27,555 nucleotides of DNA from Reyranella sp. (GCA_030681635.1 JAUXRT010000455.1:1-27555), one strand, 5' to 3'. Positions 14,594 through 22,551 are shown, counted from the stretch's first letter. A program made the numbers and translations. The notes: generated from the letters alone by a model not told the origin.

Positions 14594-16009
14594 GTGGACC
14601 ATCCCTGGAGCGCCGGCTTCCAGACCCTGCCGGAAGAGCACGACTACCGTATTGAGGACATCGACGGCATCGTGCCCTCGTCCCTGCGCGGGACGCTCTT
14701 CCGCAACGGCTCGGGCCGCAACGATCTCGGCGGCCACTGGTTCGCCCATTGGTTCGATGGCGACGGCATGATCTCGAAGGTCCGCTTCGACGATGCCGGC
14801 ATCCACTATCGCAACCGCTACATCGCGACCCAGAACTACCTCGATGAGACCAAGGCCGGCCGCATCGTCCATCGCGGCTTCGGCAAGATGCGGCCGTATG
14901 GCGTGCTGGGCAACGCCTTCCGCCAACCCGCCAACGTCTCGAACACCACGGTCGTGATGCAGGGCGAGCGGCTGCTGTCGCTGTGGGAAGGCGGCCCGCC
15001 GACCGTGCTTGATCCGGCGACGCTCGACACCCAGGGCATCGAGGACTTCGGCAGTGTCGTAAAAGCCTTCTCGGCCCATCCCAAGATCGATCCCGACACC
15101 GGCGAGCTGTTCAACTTCGGCATCGATTACGGGGCCAAGACCACGCTCACGCCCTATCGCCTCGACCGAGGGATCCTGACGCGGCTGCCGCCTGTCGTGC
15201 TGCCCTACCCGGTCATGAACCACGACTTCGTGCTCACCGCCCGATACCTGGTGTTCTGCCTCGGGCCGATCCTGCTCCATCCGCTGAAATTCCTGCTCGG
15301 CTTGAAAAGCTTCGACGGCGCGCTGCGCTGGGAAGGTTCTAAGCCGACGCTGATCCTGCTGGTACCGCGCGACGGACGGGGCGAGCCGCGCCGGATCGAG
15401 ACCGATGCCTTCTTCCAGTTCCACTTCGCCAACGGCTTCGAGGAAGGCGGCGACCTGGTCCTCGATCTCGCGCGCTACCCCAACTACAGCACCATCGGCG
15501 AGGCCTTGCGGAACTACTGGCGCTCCGCCTGGCCGTCGCGCGGCATGGCGGCCCTGACCCGGCTGCGCGTCGACCTGGAGACGGGAAAGGTCGAGAAGCA
15601 GACTTTCACGACGGGCAGCGCCAACGAATTCCCGACCATCAACGCGGCGTTTACCGGCAAACGCCATCGCTATGCCTACATCGCCAGCAATCCGGCCCAG
15701 CGCGAAAGCGGCCTGCAGCAGCGGATCTCCCGGATCGATTTCGAGAGCGGCGCGGTCGCCTCGCATGATTTCGGCCCCGCGGGCTATGTCGGTGAGCCCC
15801 TGTTCGTCGCAACCCGCCCCCCGAACGCCTCGGGTGGCGCGGAGGATGACGGGGTCGTCCTCGTGATGGTGTTCAATTCGGCCGACCGACGAACCGAGAT
15901 CGTCGGCCTCGATGCCCGCGACCTCGCGGCCAAGCCGCTGTTCACGGCCCGGCTGAAGCACCATGTTCCCTATCCGCTGCACGGCACCTTCACGCCAAGG
16001 CTCTTCTGA
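14594..16009 (+). CDS. Carotenoid oxygenase / lignostilbene dioxygenase family protein
   Basis: A 471-residue non-heme iron dioxygenase of the RPE65/CCD/lignostilbene dioxygenase family, which cleaves conjugated double bonds of carotenoids, retinoid-like compounds or stilbenes. All four iron-binding histidines are recognisable (numbers from the GTG start): AHPKIDPDTGE (His162), PVMNHDF (His210), FQFHFANGFE (His277), and PYPLHGTF near the C terminus (His463). LRGTLFRNGSG near the N terminus is also conserved. The start is set at GTG 14594, just before the first family-like residues; earlier codons in this frame are inside the outer-membrane protein gene. The gene lies 10 bp behind that gene and is probably cotranscribed. 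Substrate cannot be told from sequence. Confidence 0.9.
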   Translation: MDHPWSAGFQTLPEEHDYRIEDIDGIVPSSLRGTLFRNGSGRNDLGGHWFAHWFDGDGMISKVRFDDAGIHYRNRYIATQNYLDETKAGRIVHRGFGKMRPYGVLGNAFRQPANVSNTTVVMQGERLLSLWEGGPPTVLDPATLDTQGIEDFGSVVKAFSAHPKIDPDTGELFNFGIDYGAKTTLTPYRLDRGILTRLPPVVLPYPVMNHDFVLTARYLVFCLGPILLHPLKFLLGLKSFDGALRWEGSKPTLILLVPRDGRGEPRRIETDAFFQFHFANGFEEGGDLVLDLARYPNYSTIGEALRNYWRSAWPSRGMAALTRLRVDLETGKVEKQTFTTGSANEFPTINAAFTGKRHRYAYIASNPAQRESGLQQRISRIDFESGAVASHDFGPAGYVGEPLFVATRPPNASGGAEDDGVVLVMVFNSADRRTEIVGLDARDLAAKPLFTARLKHHVPYPLHGTFTPRLF

Positions 16010-16094
16010 TCAGTCTGCCGGCGCGCGAGTAGTCTTGCGTCGGGAGGCATGCCAAGCTTGGCCCGATCGGCTTCTGCCGGAAGGATCGAGGTCC

Positions 16095-16763
16095 ATGGAA
16101 GACTTGGTGATGGCTGCACTGGGCGGCGACGAGGCCGCAGTCGAGCGTCTCCTCAAGGCCGGCGCCGACGTCAATCATGCGGACGCCAACGGTTGGACAG
16201 CCCTGATCGGTGCCGCCCGGAGCGACCACGCCGCCTTGGTCGACCGGCTCCTCGGCGCCGGCGCCGACGTCAATCGCAAGGACGGCAAGGGCATGACCGC
16301 GCTGATGCGGGCGGCGGAAGGCGGCCATGTCGCCGTTGCCGACCGGCTGATCAAGGCCGGCGCCGACGTCAATCATTCGGACGCCAAGGGCAAGAATGCC
16401 CTGATGCGGGCGGCTGAGAACCGCCGGATCGAGATGGTCGACCGCCTCCTGAGAGCGGGCGGCAACGTCAACCACGCCGACCGGCGGGGGAAAACCGCCT
16501 TGATGCGGGCCGCGCTCGGCGGCGACGAGGCGATGGTCCGCCTGCTCCTCGGCGCCAAGGCCGACGTCAATCAGGAGGACGCCAATGGCTGGACCGCGCT
16601 GATCTGCGCCGCCGCCGGCGATGTCGCGGTGATCAAACGGCTGATCGAGGCCGGAGCCGATGTCGGTCACGCCGCCAAGGACGGCCTGACCGCGCTGAAG
16701 AGGGCCGCGGCAAGCGGCCATGCCGCCACGGTCGCCAGCCTTGAGGCTGCTGTGGCCCGCTAA
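16095..16763 (+). CDS. Ankyrin repeat protein (seven repeats)
   Basis: A 222-residue protein built almost wholly of ankyrin repeats, hence a protein-binding scaffold rather than an enzyme. Five repeats of exactly 33 residues are followed by one of 32 and a degenerate cap of 25. Each regular unit follows TAL-x-x-AA...LL-x-AGADVN..D-x-x-G. There is no signal peptide or membrane span, so it is probably cytosolic. The ATG at 16095 is preceded by GAGG, and the repeat phase begins directly with it. The DNA of repeat units is highly similar; 16153-16178 and 16351-16376 are identical over 26 bp. The stop lies 6 bp from the convergent stop of the serine-hydrolase-like gene. Confidence 0.9.
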   Translation: MEDLVMAALGGDEAAVERLLKAGADVNHADANGWTALIGAARSDHAALVDRLLGAGADVNRKDGKGMTALMRAAEGGHVAVADRLIKAGADVNHSDAKGKNALMRAAENRRIEMVDRLLRAGGNVNHADRRGKTALMRAALGGDEAMVRLLLGAKADVNQEDANGWTALICAAAGDVAVIKRLIEAGADVGHAAKDGLTALKRAAASGHAATVASLEAAVAR

Positions 16764-16769
16764 CGTCCC

Positions 16770-18383
16770 TCAGTCGTCGTAAACATCGGTCGCCCGGGCC
16801 ACCAGCCTGTCGAGCACGCGCTCCAGGGCAAGGACGGTCGCGGGATCCTTGACGCCATATTCCGCGGCCAGGCGATCCATGGCGTGATGGCTCACCCACA
16901 CGCGATTGCGTTCATCTTCCCAGATCGACAGGCGCAGCGGCAGGTCCAGAGCGACGGCCTGGCTGCTCTGCATGAGCTTCGTGCCGACCTTGGGATTGCC
17001 GAAGACCAGAACCTTGGTCGGCCGCAGCTGCATCCCCGCCTTGCGTGCATTGTCGGCATGGTCGAACGTCGCGAAAATCGGGACCTTCTGCTCACCCAGC
17101 AGCTTCTCGAGGCGGGATACGGTCTCATCGACCGAGAACTTGCTTTCCCGCGTGACGATCGCATCGGAGCTCCCCCCGGCACCGAGGCCCGCCTTGTAGG
17201 CCTCGGCGATATCGCGGGCGAGACCGGTCAGGTCCAGCCCCTCCTTGTTGGCGAGCAATGTCACACAGACAAGATCGGCGGCGGCGGTGAACCGGCTCAG
17301 ATAGGCGCTGAAACCCGGAGACGAGCCCTTTATCTCCATGAATCCGGGATGGCGCGAGAACTCCCAGCCCGCCATGGCCGGAACCGTCGTTCCGTTGTCG
17401 AGCTTGGTCGGCTTGTAGATGAGCGCCCGGTTCTCCTCGCGCTTGACGAGGATGCCGCCCGCCAGCGCGATGTCCCAGGCGCTGACGTCTTCAGCCGACG
17501 ACCACAGGCTGCCGAACGCGAAAAGATTCTCCGAGACCTTGGGCGCCACGGCCACGAGCTTGCCCTGGACGTCCCGGTAGCCAACCGCCGGCTCGATCGG
17601 ATTGATGTAGGGGATCTCGGTCTTGAACCGGGCATGCCTTCCGCCGGCCCCCTTCGACGCCGGGTCCTGGAAGGACTTCTTCAGAAAATCCTCGGCGAAC
17701 ATGGTGCTGCGCAGGCCCAGCGGCTCGATCTGGTGGCGCGTGACATGGTCATGGAAGGACAGGCCGCTGGCCCGTTCGACGATCAGCCCGAGAAGCAGGA
17801 AATTCGTCGCACTCAGCCGGACCTGGGCGCCGGGCTGGAACAGGAGCGGTTTGGCCGCCGACAGCGCGACCAGATCGGCGGGCTTGTAGGACTGGCCGCC
17901 CTTGTAGTCAGGGTTGGCGCGATAGTCGGCAATGCCGGAGGCGTGTTGCAGGAGCTGGAAGATCGTGGTCTTCGCCCAGGCCGCCGGCAGCGTCGGCAGA
18001 TATTTGCCAATGGCGTCGCGAATATCGAGCTTCTGCGCTTCGTGGAGCTGGAAGATGGCGACCGCGGTGAAGCCCTGCGTCAGCGGGCCGATGTTCCACA
18101 TCGTCTTGGTCGACGCGAGTTCGTCGTCGGCAAGGCTCGCCTGGCCATAGCCGGCGGACCTTGGAATGTAGGGCGCCTGGACGATGGCCATGGTCAGACC
18201 GGGCACGCCGTTCTTGTCCATGAACTCGGCGATCCGCTGGTCGATGAACTTTCCCTGCACCGCCAGCGCGGCTTTTCCGCGGGCGACTTCCGCCTGGGCC
18301 GCGGCTTCGGGCGGGATGACGAAGGGCAGGATCAGGGTCAGAGCGGCAATCGATCGGGCAAAAATTGTCCGTTGGTGCGCCAT
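16770..18383 (-). CDS. Beta-lactamase-fold protein with lost active site, fused to DUF302
   Basis: A 537-residue exported protein. The start at 18383 is supported by AGGAG eight bases upstream and yields a signal peptide (core about 9-25, ending AAAQ). Residues 45-390 have the fold signature of serine beta-lactamase/class C relatives: VPGLTMAIVQ, LLQHASGIADY, PLGLRSTMF. The three catalytic motifs are missing: the SxxK position reads PLTQ (Pro100, Gln103), the YxN position reads LSA (190-192), and the HxG/KTG region reads KGS (from 352). Residues about 414-504 match DUF302: FATFDHADNARKAGM, VLVFGNPKVGTKLMQ, SIWEDERNRVWVSH. The protein is probably a periplasmic binding or scaffold protein and not an active hydrolase. 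Function unknown. Confidence 0.85.
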   Translation of the reverse strand: MAHQRTIFARSIAALTLILPFVIPPEAAAQAEVARGKAALAVQGKFIDQRIAEFMDKNGVPGLTMAIVQAPYIPRSAGYGQASLADDELASTKTMWNIGPLTQGFTAVAIFQLHEAQKLDIRDAIGKYLPTLPAAWAKTTIFQLLQHASGIADYRANPDYKGGQSYKPADLVALSAAKPLLFQPGAQVRLSATNFLLLGLIVERASGLSFHDHVTRHQIEPLGLRSTMFAEDFLKKSFQDPASKGAGGRHARFKTEIPYINPIEPAVGYRDVQGKLVAVAPKVSENLFAFGSLWSSAEDVSAWDIALAGGILVKREENRALIYKPTKLDNGTTVPAMAGWEFSRHPGFMEIKGSSPGFSAYLSRFTAAADLVCVTLLANKEGLDLTGLARDIAEAYKAGLGAGGSSDAIVTRESKFSVDETVSRLEKLLGEQKVPIFATFDHADNARKAGMQLRPTKVLVFGNPKVGTKLMQSSQAVALDLPLRLSIWEDERNRVWVSHHAMDRLAAEYGVKDPATVLALERVLDRLVARATDVYDD

Positions 18384-18516
18384 TCCATTGCTCCTCAGCT
18401 CGACGAACCGCGTAGTTACACGGCTGCCGCGGGCGGCAGCAAGAGCATGTGCGTCCCTTGACAAGGTCCAGGCCGCCATGTCGTTAGAGGCCGCAACCGC
18501 GCCATGGAGCCTCAGA
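18384..18516. promoter_or_regulatory. Divergent intergenic region with a -35-like TTGACA and a palindrome
   Basis: This 133-bp gap separates two divergent genes and should hold both promoters. A perfect inverted repeat GCTGCCGC-GG-GCGGCAGC spans 18423-18440. A consensus -35 box TTGACA is at 18458-18463 on the plus strand, but the matching -10 position (18481-18486, TCGTTA) is poor. Promoter assignment is tentative. Confidence 0.3.
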
Positions 18517-20241
18517 ATGTCGAGTTCCAGCCTGGTGATCCGCAACGGCACGATCGTCGATGGCTCGGGTGGCGACCCCTATGAGGCCGATCTCCTGGCG
18601 ATCGACGGCAGGATTGCGGCGATCGGCGGCAGCCTTCCCAAGGGAGCCGAGGAGATCGATGCGCGCGGCAAGCTCGTCACGCCGGGCTTCGTCGACGTTC
18701 ACACGCACTACGATGCGCAGGTGACCTGGAGCGACTGGCTGTCGCCGTCGTCGTGGAACGGCGCCACGACCGTGCTGTTCGGCAACTGCGGTGTCGGCTT
18801 CGCCCCCTGCCACGAGGATCAGCACGCCATGCTGATCAACCTGATGGAGGGCGTGGAGGACATTCCCGAAGTCGTGTTGAGCGAAGGACTGCCGTGGAAC
18901 TGGCACAGCTTCCCGGATTTCCTCGATGCCGTTGCCGCCCGTTCCTACGATGCCGACGTCGCGGCCCAGGTCCCGCATGCCGCCTTGCGGGTCTATGTGA
19001 TGGGCCAGCGCGGCGCCGATCGCGAGCCCTCCACCGACCAGGACCGCCGGCGCATGGCCGAGCTTACCGCAGAAGGCCTGCGGGCCGGCGCGCTCGGCTT
19101 TTCGACGTCGCGCACGCTCAATCACCGTTCCGCCGACGGCAAGCACATCCCGACCCTGCGGGCCGAGGAAGCGGAGCTGACGGCGATCGCCCACGCCATG
19201 CGCGACACCGGCGCCGGCTGGCTGCAGATCGTCTCGGATTTCAAGGACCAGGCGGGTGAGATCGAGCTGTTCCGCCGCCTGGCGAAGGAATCAGGACGGC
19301 CCGTCACCATCACTCTCACCCAGTCCGACGCCCGGCCCGAGGGCTGGCGCGACCTGATGGCAGAGATCGACGCGGCCAACGAAGAGGGGCTGCGGATCAC
19401 CGCCCAGGTCCGCCCGCGTCCGACCAGCGTGTTGCTGGGACTGGAACTCTCGCAGAACGCCTTCACCGGCCGGCCGAGCTACAAGCGCATCGCCCATCTG
19501 CCGTTCGCCGAACGCCTGGCCCTCCTGCGCCAGCCCGAGCTCCGCGCCCGGATCCTGGCCGAGGAATTCGAGGGCGACCGGCGCGGCCTGCTGATCGACC
19601 GCTGGGATCGCATGTATCCGCTCGGCGATCCGCCGGACTACGAACCCAGCCCCGAAGACAGCATCGCCGGCCGGGCAGCCCGGCAAGGTCGCCCGCCCCA
19701 GGAACTTGCCTACGACCTGCTGATCGAAGGTGACGGCAAGGGAATGCTGTATCTGCCCGTCACCAACTTTGCCGGTGGCAATCTGGACGTGGTGCGCGAC
19801 ATGATCGATGCGCCCAATTCTCTGATCGGCCTCGGCGACGGCGGCGCCCATGTCGGCGTCATGTGCGACGCCACCTCGACCAGCTATCTGCTGACCCACT
19901 GGACGCGCGACCGCCGGCGGGGCGCGCTGTTCCCGGTGTCCTGGGCGATCAAGCGGTTGGCGGCGGATAATGCCGCAGCGATCGGGTTGAACGATCGCGG
20001 CCTGCTGCGGGTCGGGATGAAGGCCGACATCAACATTCTGGACTACGACAAGCTCTGTCTGCGCCGGCCCGAGATCGTTTACGACCTGCCGGCGGGCGGC
20101 AAGCGGCTGGTCCAGCGGACGGACGGCTTCGATGCCACCATCGTCTCCGGCGCCATCGTCTACCGGCACGGAAAAGCGACCGGCCTGTTGCCCGGCCGCC
20201 TGGTGCGCGGCGCTCGAGGAAGCGACCTGGAAGCGGCCTAG
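18517..20241 (+). CDS. N-acyl-D-amino-acid deacylase family amidohydrolase
   Basis: A 574-residue metal-dependent amidohydrolase of the D-aminoacylase branch (Amidohydro_3), which removes acyl groups from N-acyl-D-amino acids or related amides. It starts with the small beta-sandwich signature VIRNGTIVDG. HTHYD (His62, His64) is the first metal motif, GNCGVGFAP (Cys91) carries the metal-binding cysteine typical of D-aminoacylases, and GLGDGGAHVG near residue 440 supplies the late Asp/His motif. The ATG at 18517 has GGAG seven bases upstream. No signal peptide is present, so it is cytosolic. Its TAG stop interlocks with the convergent gene in CTAG. The exact substrate is not certain; many family members annotated this way are untested. 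Confidence 0.9.
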   Translation: MSSSSLVIRNGTIVDGSGGDPYEADLLAIDGRIAAIGGSLPKGAEEIDARGKLVTPGFVDVHTHYDAQVTWSDWLSPSSWNGATTVLFGNCGVGFAPCHEDQHAMLINLMEGVEDIPEVVLSEGLPWNWHSFPDFLDAVAARSYDADVAAQVPHAALRVYVMGQRGADREPSTDQDRRRMAELTAEGLRAGALGFSTSRTLNHRSADGKHIPTLRAEEAELTAIAHAMRDTGAGWLQIVSDFKDQAGEIELFRRLAKESGRPVTITLTQSDARPEGWRDLMAEIDAANEEGLRITAQVRPRPTSVLLGLELSQNAFTGRPSYKRIAHLPFAERLALLRQPELRARILAEEFEGDRRGLLIDRWDRMYPLGDPPDYEPSPEDSIAGRAARQGRPPQELAYDLLIEGDGKGMLYLPVTNFAGGNLDVVRDMIDAPNSLIGLGDGGAHVGVMCDATSTSYLLTHWTRDRRRGALFPVSWAIKRLAADNAAAIGLNDRGLLRVGMKADINILDYDKLCLRRPEIVYDLPAGGKRLVQRTDGFDATIVSGAIVYRHGKATGLLPGRLVRGARGSDLEAA

Positions 20242-20804
20242 GAGCGGCCAGCGCCCGTTCCGGCCGTCCGCGGATCGGCCTTGCCGGCGCAACGGCGCAC
20301 GGCAGCGACGGCAGCGCCGCCCCGTCCCGCCTGCAGATCGACGATGGTGAGGCTGCCCGCGGCGCTGAACCGCAGTTCCATCCGCCGGCCGGCCTGGATC
20401 ACGTCGAGAAGCGCCTCCGACAACAGCGGCACGGCGCCATCGGCCGAGTCGGCCACGACGATGAAGCTGTCGGCAAAAAGCAACTGCACGGCATAGCGCA
20501 CGCCATCGACGGAAAATTCGAGCGTGGGGTCTTTCAGATCGCGGGCGGCTCGCGAGACGAGCGGTCCGCCGCCCATGGGATAAAGCCTGAGCTGCAGACC
20601 GGCGCGGCGCTGGCCCTGCTCGCAGGTGAGAACGATGGTGTCGATATCAACGGCCGCGTTCGCGGGTTCGGCCACGGCGTAGCTGGGCGAGTCCACGTCC
20701 TTTTCCAGATCCCAGCCAGTCCTCGGCGGATGCGCGCCGGCTGCTCCCGCCAGGACGGAAAGCGTGGCGAGGAGTGCAAGGGCACCGATGCGGAACTGAA
20801 CCAT
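20238..20804 (-). CDS. Secreted hypothetical protein
   Basis: A 188-residue protein with a clear signal peptide (residues 1-24, core LALLATLSVLAGAAGA, then HPP). The mature part is predicted mostly beta, with two cysteines (in LTCEQGQ and in RRCAGKA) that could form a disulfide in the periplasm. I recognise no family. The start at 20804 is the only one giving a leader; only GGTGG precedes it. The gene shares CTAG with the stop of the convergent deacylase, and the preceding gene on the same strand (ATL) ends about 130 bp upstream, so it may be transcribed separately. Confidence 0.7.
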   Translation of the reverse strand: MVQFRIGALALLATLSVLAGAAGAHPPRTGWDLEKDVDSPSYAVAEPANAAVDIDTIVLTCEQGQRRAGLQLRLYPMGGGPLVSRAARDLKDPTLEFSVDGVRYAVQLLFADSFIVVADSADGAVPLLSEALLDVIQAGRRMELRFSAAGSLTIVDLQAGRGGAAVAAVRRCAGKADPRTAGTGAGRS

Positions 20805-20874
20805 GGGACCACCGGCTCGTGATTCGCGGGAAGCGGCATTGCTCCCGGGACGAGGCTCCTTCTAGGCTCGTTCC

Positions 20875-20930
20875 GTATCTCCGCCGTATCGCCAGTCCGG
20901 AAGTTTGTATCGCCGGTATCGCCGTGCCGG
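20875..20930. repeat. Short degenerate GTATC repeat cluster
   Basis: GTATC occurs at 20875, 20886, 20907 and 20916, each followed by a CCGC/GCC-type tail (GTATCGCCG twice). The cluster fills the gap between the ATL stop and the secreted hypothetical gene. It is too short and irregular for CRISPR. Confidence 0.35.
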
Positions 20931-20934
20931 ATTT

Positions 20935-21348
20935 TTAGTCGAGCCAGCGGCATCGCTCCAGGTCCAGGCGGTTGCTGTCGTCGAATGTCAGGCCTTCCTT
21001 TTCCAGCAAGCGCCGCTGGAGGATGTCGCCGCCATTGCGGGACAGGCTGAAGGACACCTCGCCCCTGGCGTTGACGACACGGTGCCACGGGATCTTGGTG
21101 GCTGAGTCGAGGCGCTGAAGTATGCGGCCGACAAGGCGGGCCCGCCTCGGCAAGCCGGCCATCGTGGCGACCTGGCCATAGGTTGCGACCCAGCCGTAAG
21201 GGATGCGGCGGATGACGGCGCAAATGGCTTCGACGGCTTCATCGTGTGATTGGGTGGTTCGAGGCAGCTTGCGCGCCGGTAGCGCCCGTAGCTTTCGTGG
21301 GTCCCCGGTCGCCCGGCTCGGCAACAGACGCTTGTCAGGACGACGCAT
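20935..21348 (-). CDS. Alkyltransferase-like protein (ATL), MGMT-related
   Basis: A 137-residue DNA-binding protein related to the C-terminal domain of O6-methylguanine-DNA methyltransferase. It keeps IPYGWVATYGQVA (Tyr57 for nucleotide flipping), the recognition-helix region RLVGRIL, and the active-site loop, but that loop reads IPWHRVV: Trp88 stands where the alkyl-accepting Cys of PCHRV would be. ATL proteins of this kind bind O6-alkylguanine and hand the lesion to nucleotide excision repair instead of repairing it. The ATG at 21348 is chosen because GGAG lies nine bases upstream; an earlier in-frame ATG lacks it. The N-terminal 30 residues are basic and not part of the domain. Confidence 0.9.
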   Translation of the reverse strand: MRRPDKRLLPSRATGDPRKLRALPARKLPRTTQSHDEAVEAICAVIRRIPYGWVATYGQVATMAGLPRRARLVGRILQRLDSATKIPWHRVVNARGEVSFSLSRNGGDILQRRLLEKEGLTFDDSNRLDLERCRWLD

Positions 21349-21385
21349 CGTGCGAACTCCCGCGGGAAGTGGGCCACGCAAAAAC

Positions 21386-21421
21386 AAAAGCCCGGCAACT
21401 CTTACGAGTTGCCGGGCTTTT
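21386..21421. terminator. Perfect bidirectional intrinsic terminator
   Basis: A perfect 16-bp stem (21386-21401 with 21406-21421) has loop TTAC, A-run on the left and T-run on the right. Read on the minus strand it ends in TTTTGTTTTTG, a strong U-tract. It lies upstream of the ATL gene, not after a visible gene, so on the minus strand it appears to terminate something that no longer exists in full (see the hairpin beside it). Confidence 0.85.
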
Positions 21422-21430
21422 CGTCCGAAT

Positions 21431-21452
21431 TGGTTGCGGGGGCACGCAACCA
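21431..21452 (-). other. Hairpin resembling a tRNA-fMet 3' end
   Basis: On the minus strand the sequence TGCCCCCGCAACCA (21444-21431) matches the 3' acceptor end plus CCA of initiator tRNA. It stands 9 bp before the perfect terminator, as a real tRNA gene would. The rest of the tRNA (T-arm, anticodon) is absent; instead TGGTTGCG and CGCAACCA form an 8-bp hairpin with a six-base loop. It may be an attachment-site remnant of an integrated element. Confidence 0.35.
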
Positions 21453-21589
21453 GCTTAACTTGCTACTCCAAGCTGTAGCCTAGCTAGGTTCAAGGACCGA
21501 GCCCACGATCACCGAGACCGACATGCAATTTAATGAATGGTACGCGATTTCCAGTATGTAGGCGCCGCCGCCACCATCCTGTTTTTGCG

Positions 21590-22551
21590 CTAGAGCGGGA
21601 TGACTCTAGGATTGCCATATCCGGCTTGGGCGAAGAAGTTTGCGCATTCGTGAGGTTTTGTTTTGGGCAGGATCTCGGCGATGGCGCTGTAGACGGCCTG
21701 AGGCGTTCTTCGAGCAGCCTTTCGCAGCCAGTGCTTGAGCTTGGAGAAGTACTTCTCGATGGGGTTCAGGTCCGGCGAGTACTTGGGCAGGAAGAAGAGC
21801 TTGGCACCGACGGAACGGATGGCACAGCGCACGGCGTGGGCCTTGTGGGAGCCGAGATTGTCCATGACGACGATGTCGCCGGGACGGAGAGTGGGTAGAA
21901 GAACCTTGTCGATGTAGAGGCGGAAGGTCTCGCCATTGATCGGACCTTCGATGAGCCAAGGCGCATCGAGCCGGTCGTGGCGCAAGGCGGCGAGGAAAGT
22001 CATGGTCTTCCAGCGGCCGTGTGGCACCTTGGCTTCGAGGCGCTGGCCGCGCGGCGCCCATCCCCTAAGTGGCGCCATGTTGGTTTTGGTCCAGGTCTCG
22101 TCGATGAACACCAGGCGCCGAGGGTCGATGCGGTTCTGGTAGGCCCGCCATTGGCGGCGCCGGCGGGCTACGTCCGGGCGGTCGCGCTCGCTGGCGACCA
22201 GCGTCTTTTTTTGTGCGTCAGCTTCTCGGCGTGGACGAAGGCCCAGACCACGCGGTAGTCGACCTTGAGGCCGCGGTCGGCCAACTCCGCGACCAGCCCG
22301 CGCAGCGTGAAGTCGCCGCCCTGGCAGCGCCGCACCAGCCACTCGCGATGGCTGCCGACGATCTTCCTGGGCCGCCGGCCACCCATCCGTAAGGCGGCAA
22401 CGCTGCCGGTCGCCCGGAAGCGCTGAACCCACATGATCGCCGTCTTGATGCCTACTCCGAAGCGCTTGGCCGCAGCGCGCCGCGACAAGCCCTCACCCTC
22501 AACCGACCGAACAACCCGTTCGCGAAGATCGACAGAATATGGTCGTGCCAT
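21590..22551 (-). CDS. IS630-family transposase, expressed by -1 frameshift
   Basis: This DDE transposase moves the surrounding element by cut-and-paste into TA sites. Frame A (22551 to about 22206) encodes the N-terminal DNA-binding part, with helix-turn-helix segments LSRRAAAKRFGVG and FTLRGLVAELADRG. Frame B continues to 21590 with the catalytic domain. The frames are joined at a run of seven A on the minus strand (22206-22212), a classical slippery site; a -1 shift there gives one protein of about 320 residues. The catalytic triad is VFIDET (Asp151), VVMDNLG (Asp231) and LNPIEKYF (Glu266) in the fused numbering, with D34E spacing as in IS630. The ATG at 22551 has GGAGG nine bases upstream. 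The TAG stop uses the TA of the target duplication plus flanking G. Confidence 0.9.
21593..21602 (+). repeat. IS630 left terminal inverted repeat
   Basis: GAGCGGGATG directly inside the TA duplication at 21591-21592. Its exact inverse is at 22634-22643. Beyond ten bases the two ends diverge. Confidence 0.8.

Noticed and set aside
14318..15982. 554-codon minus-strand open frame
   Set aside because: Antisense to the carotenoid oxygenase gene, which has all four iron histidines.
16095..16763. Regularly spaced repeats that might suggest CRISPR
   Set aside because: The repeats are 99-bp coding units of ankyrin motifs with no spacers.
16884..18461. 525-codon plus-strand open frame
   Set aside because: Antisense to the beta-lactamase-fold/DUF302 gene; no recognisable domain.
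21431..21500. Complete tRNA gene
   Set aside because: Only a 14-base 3' end resembles tRNA-fMet; no T-arm, anticodon arm or D-arm can be folded.
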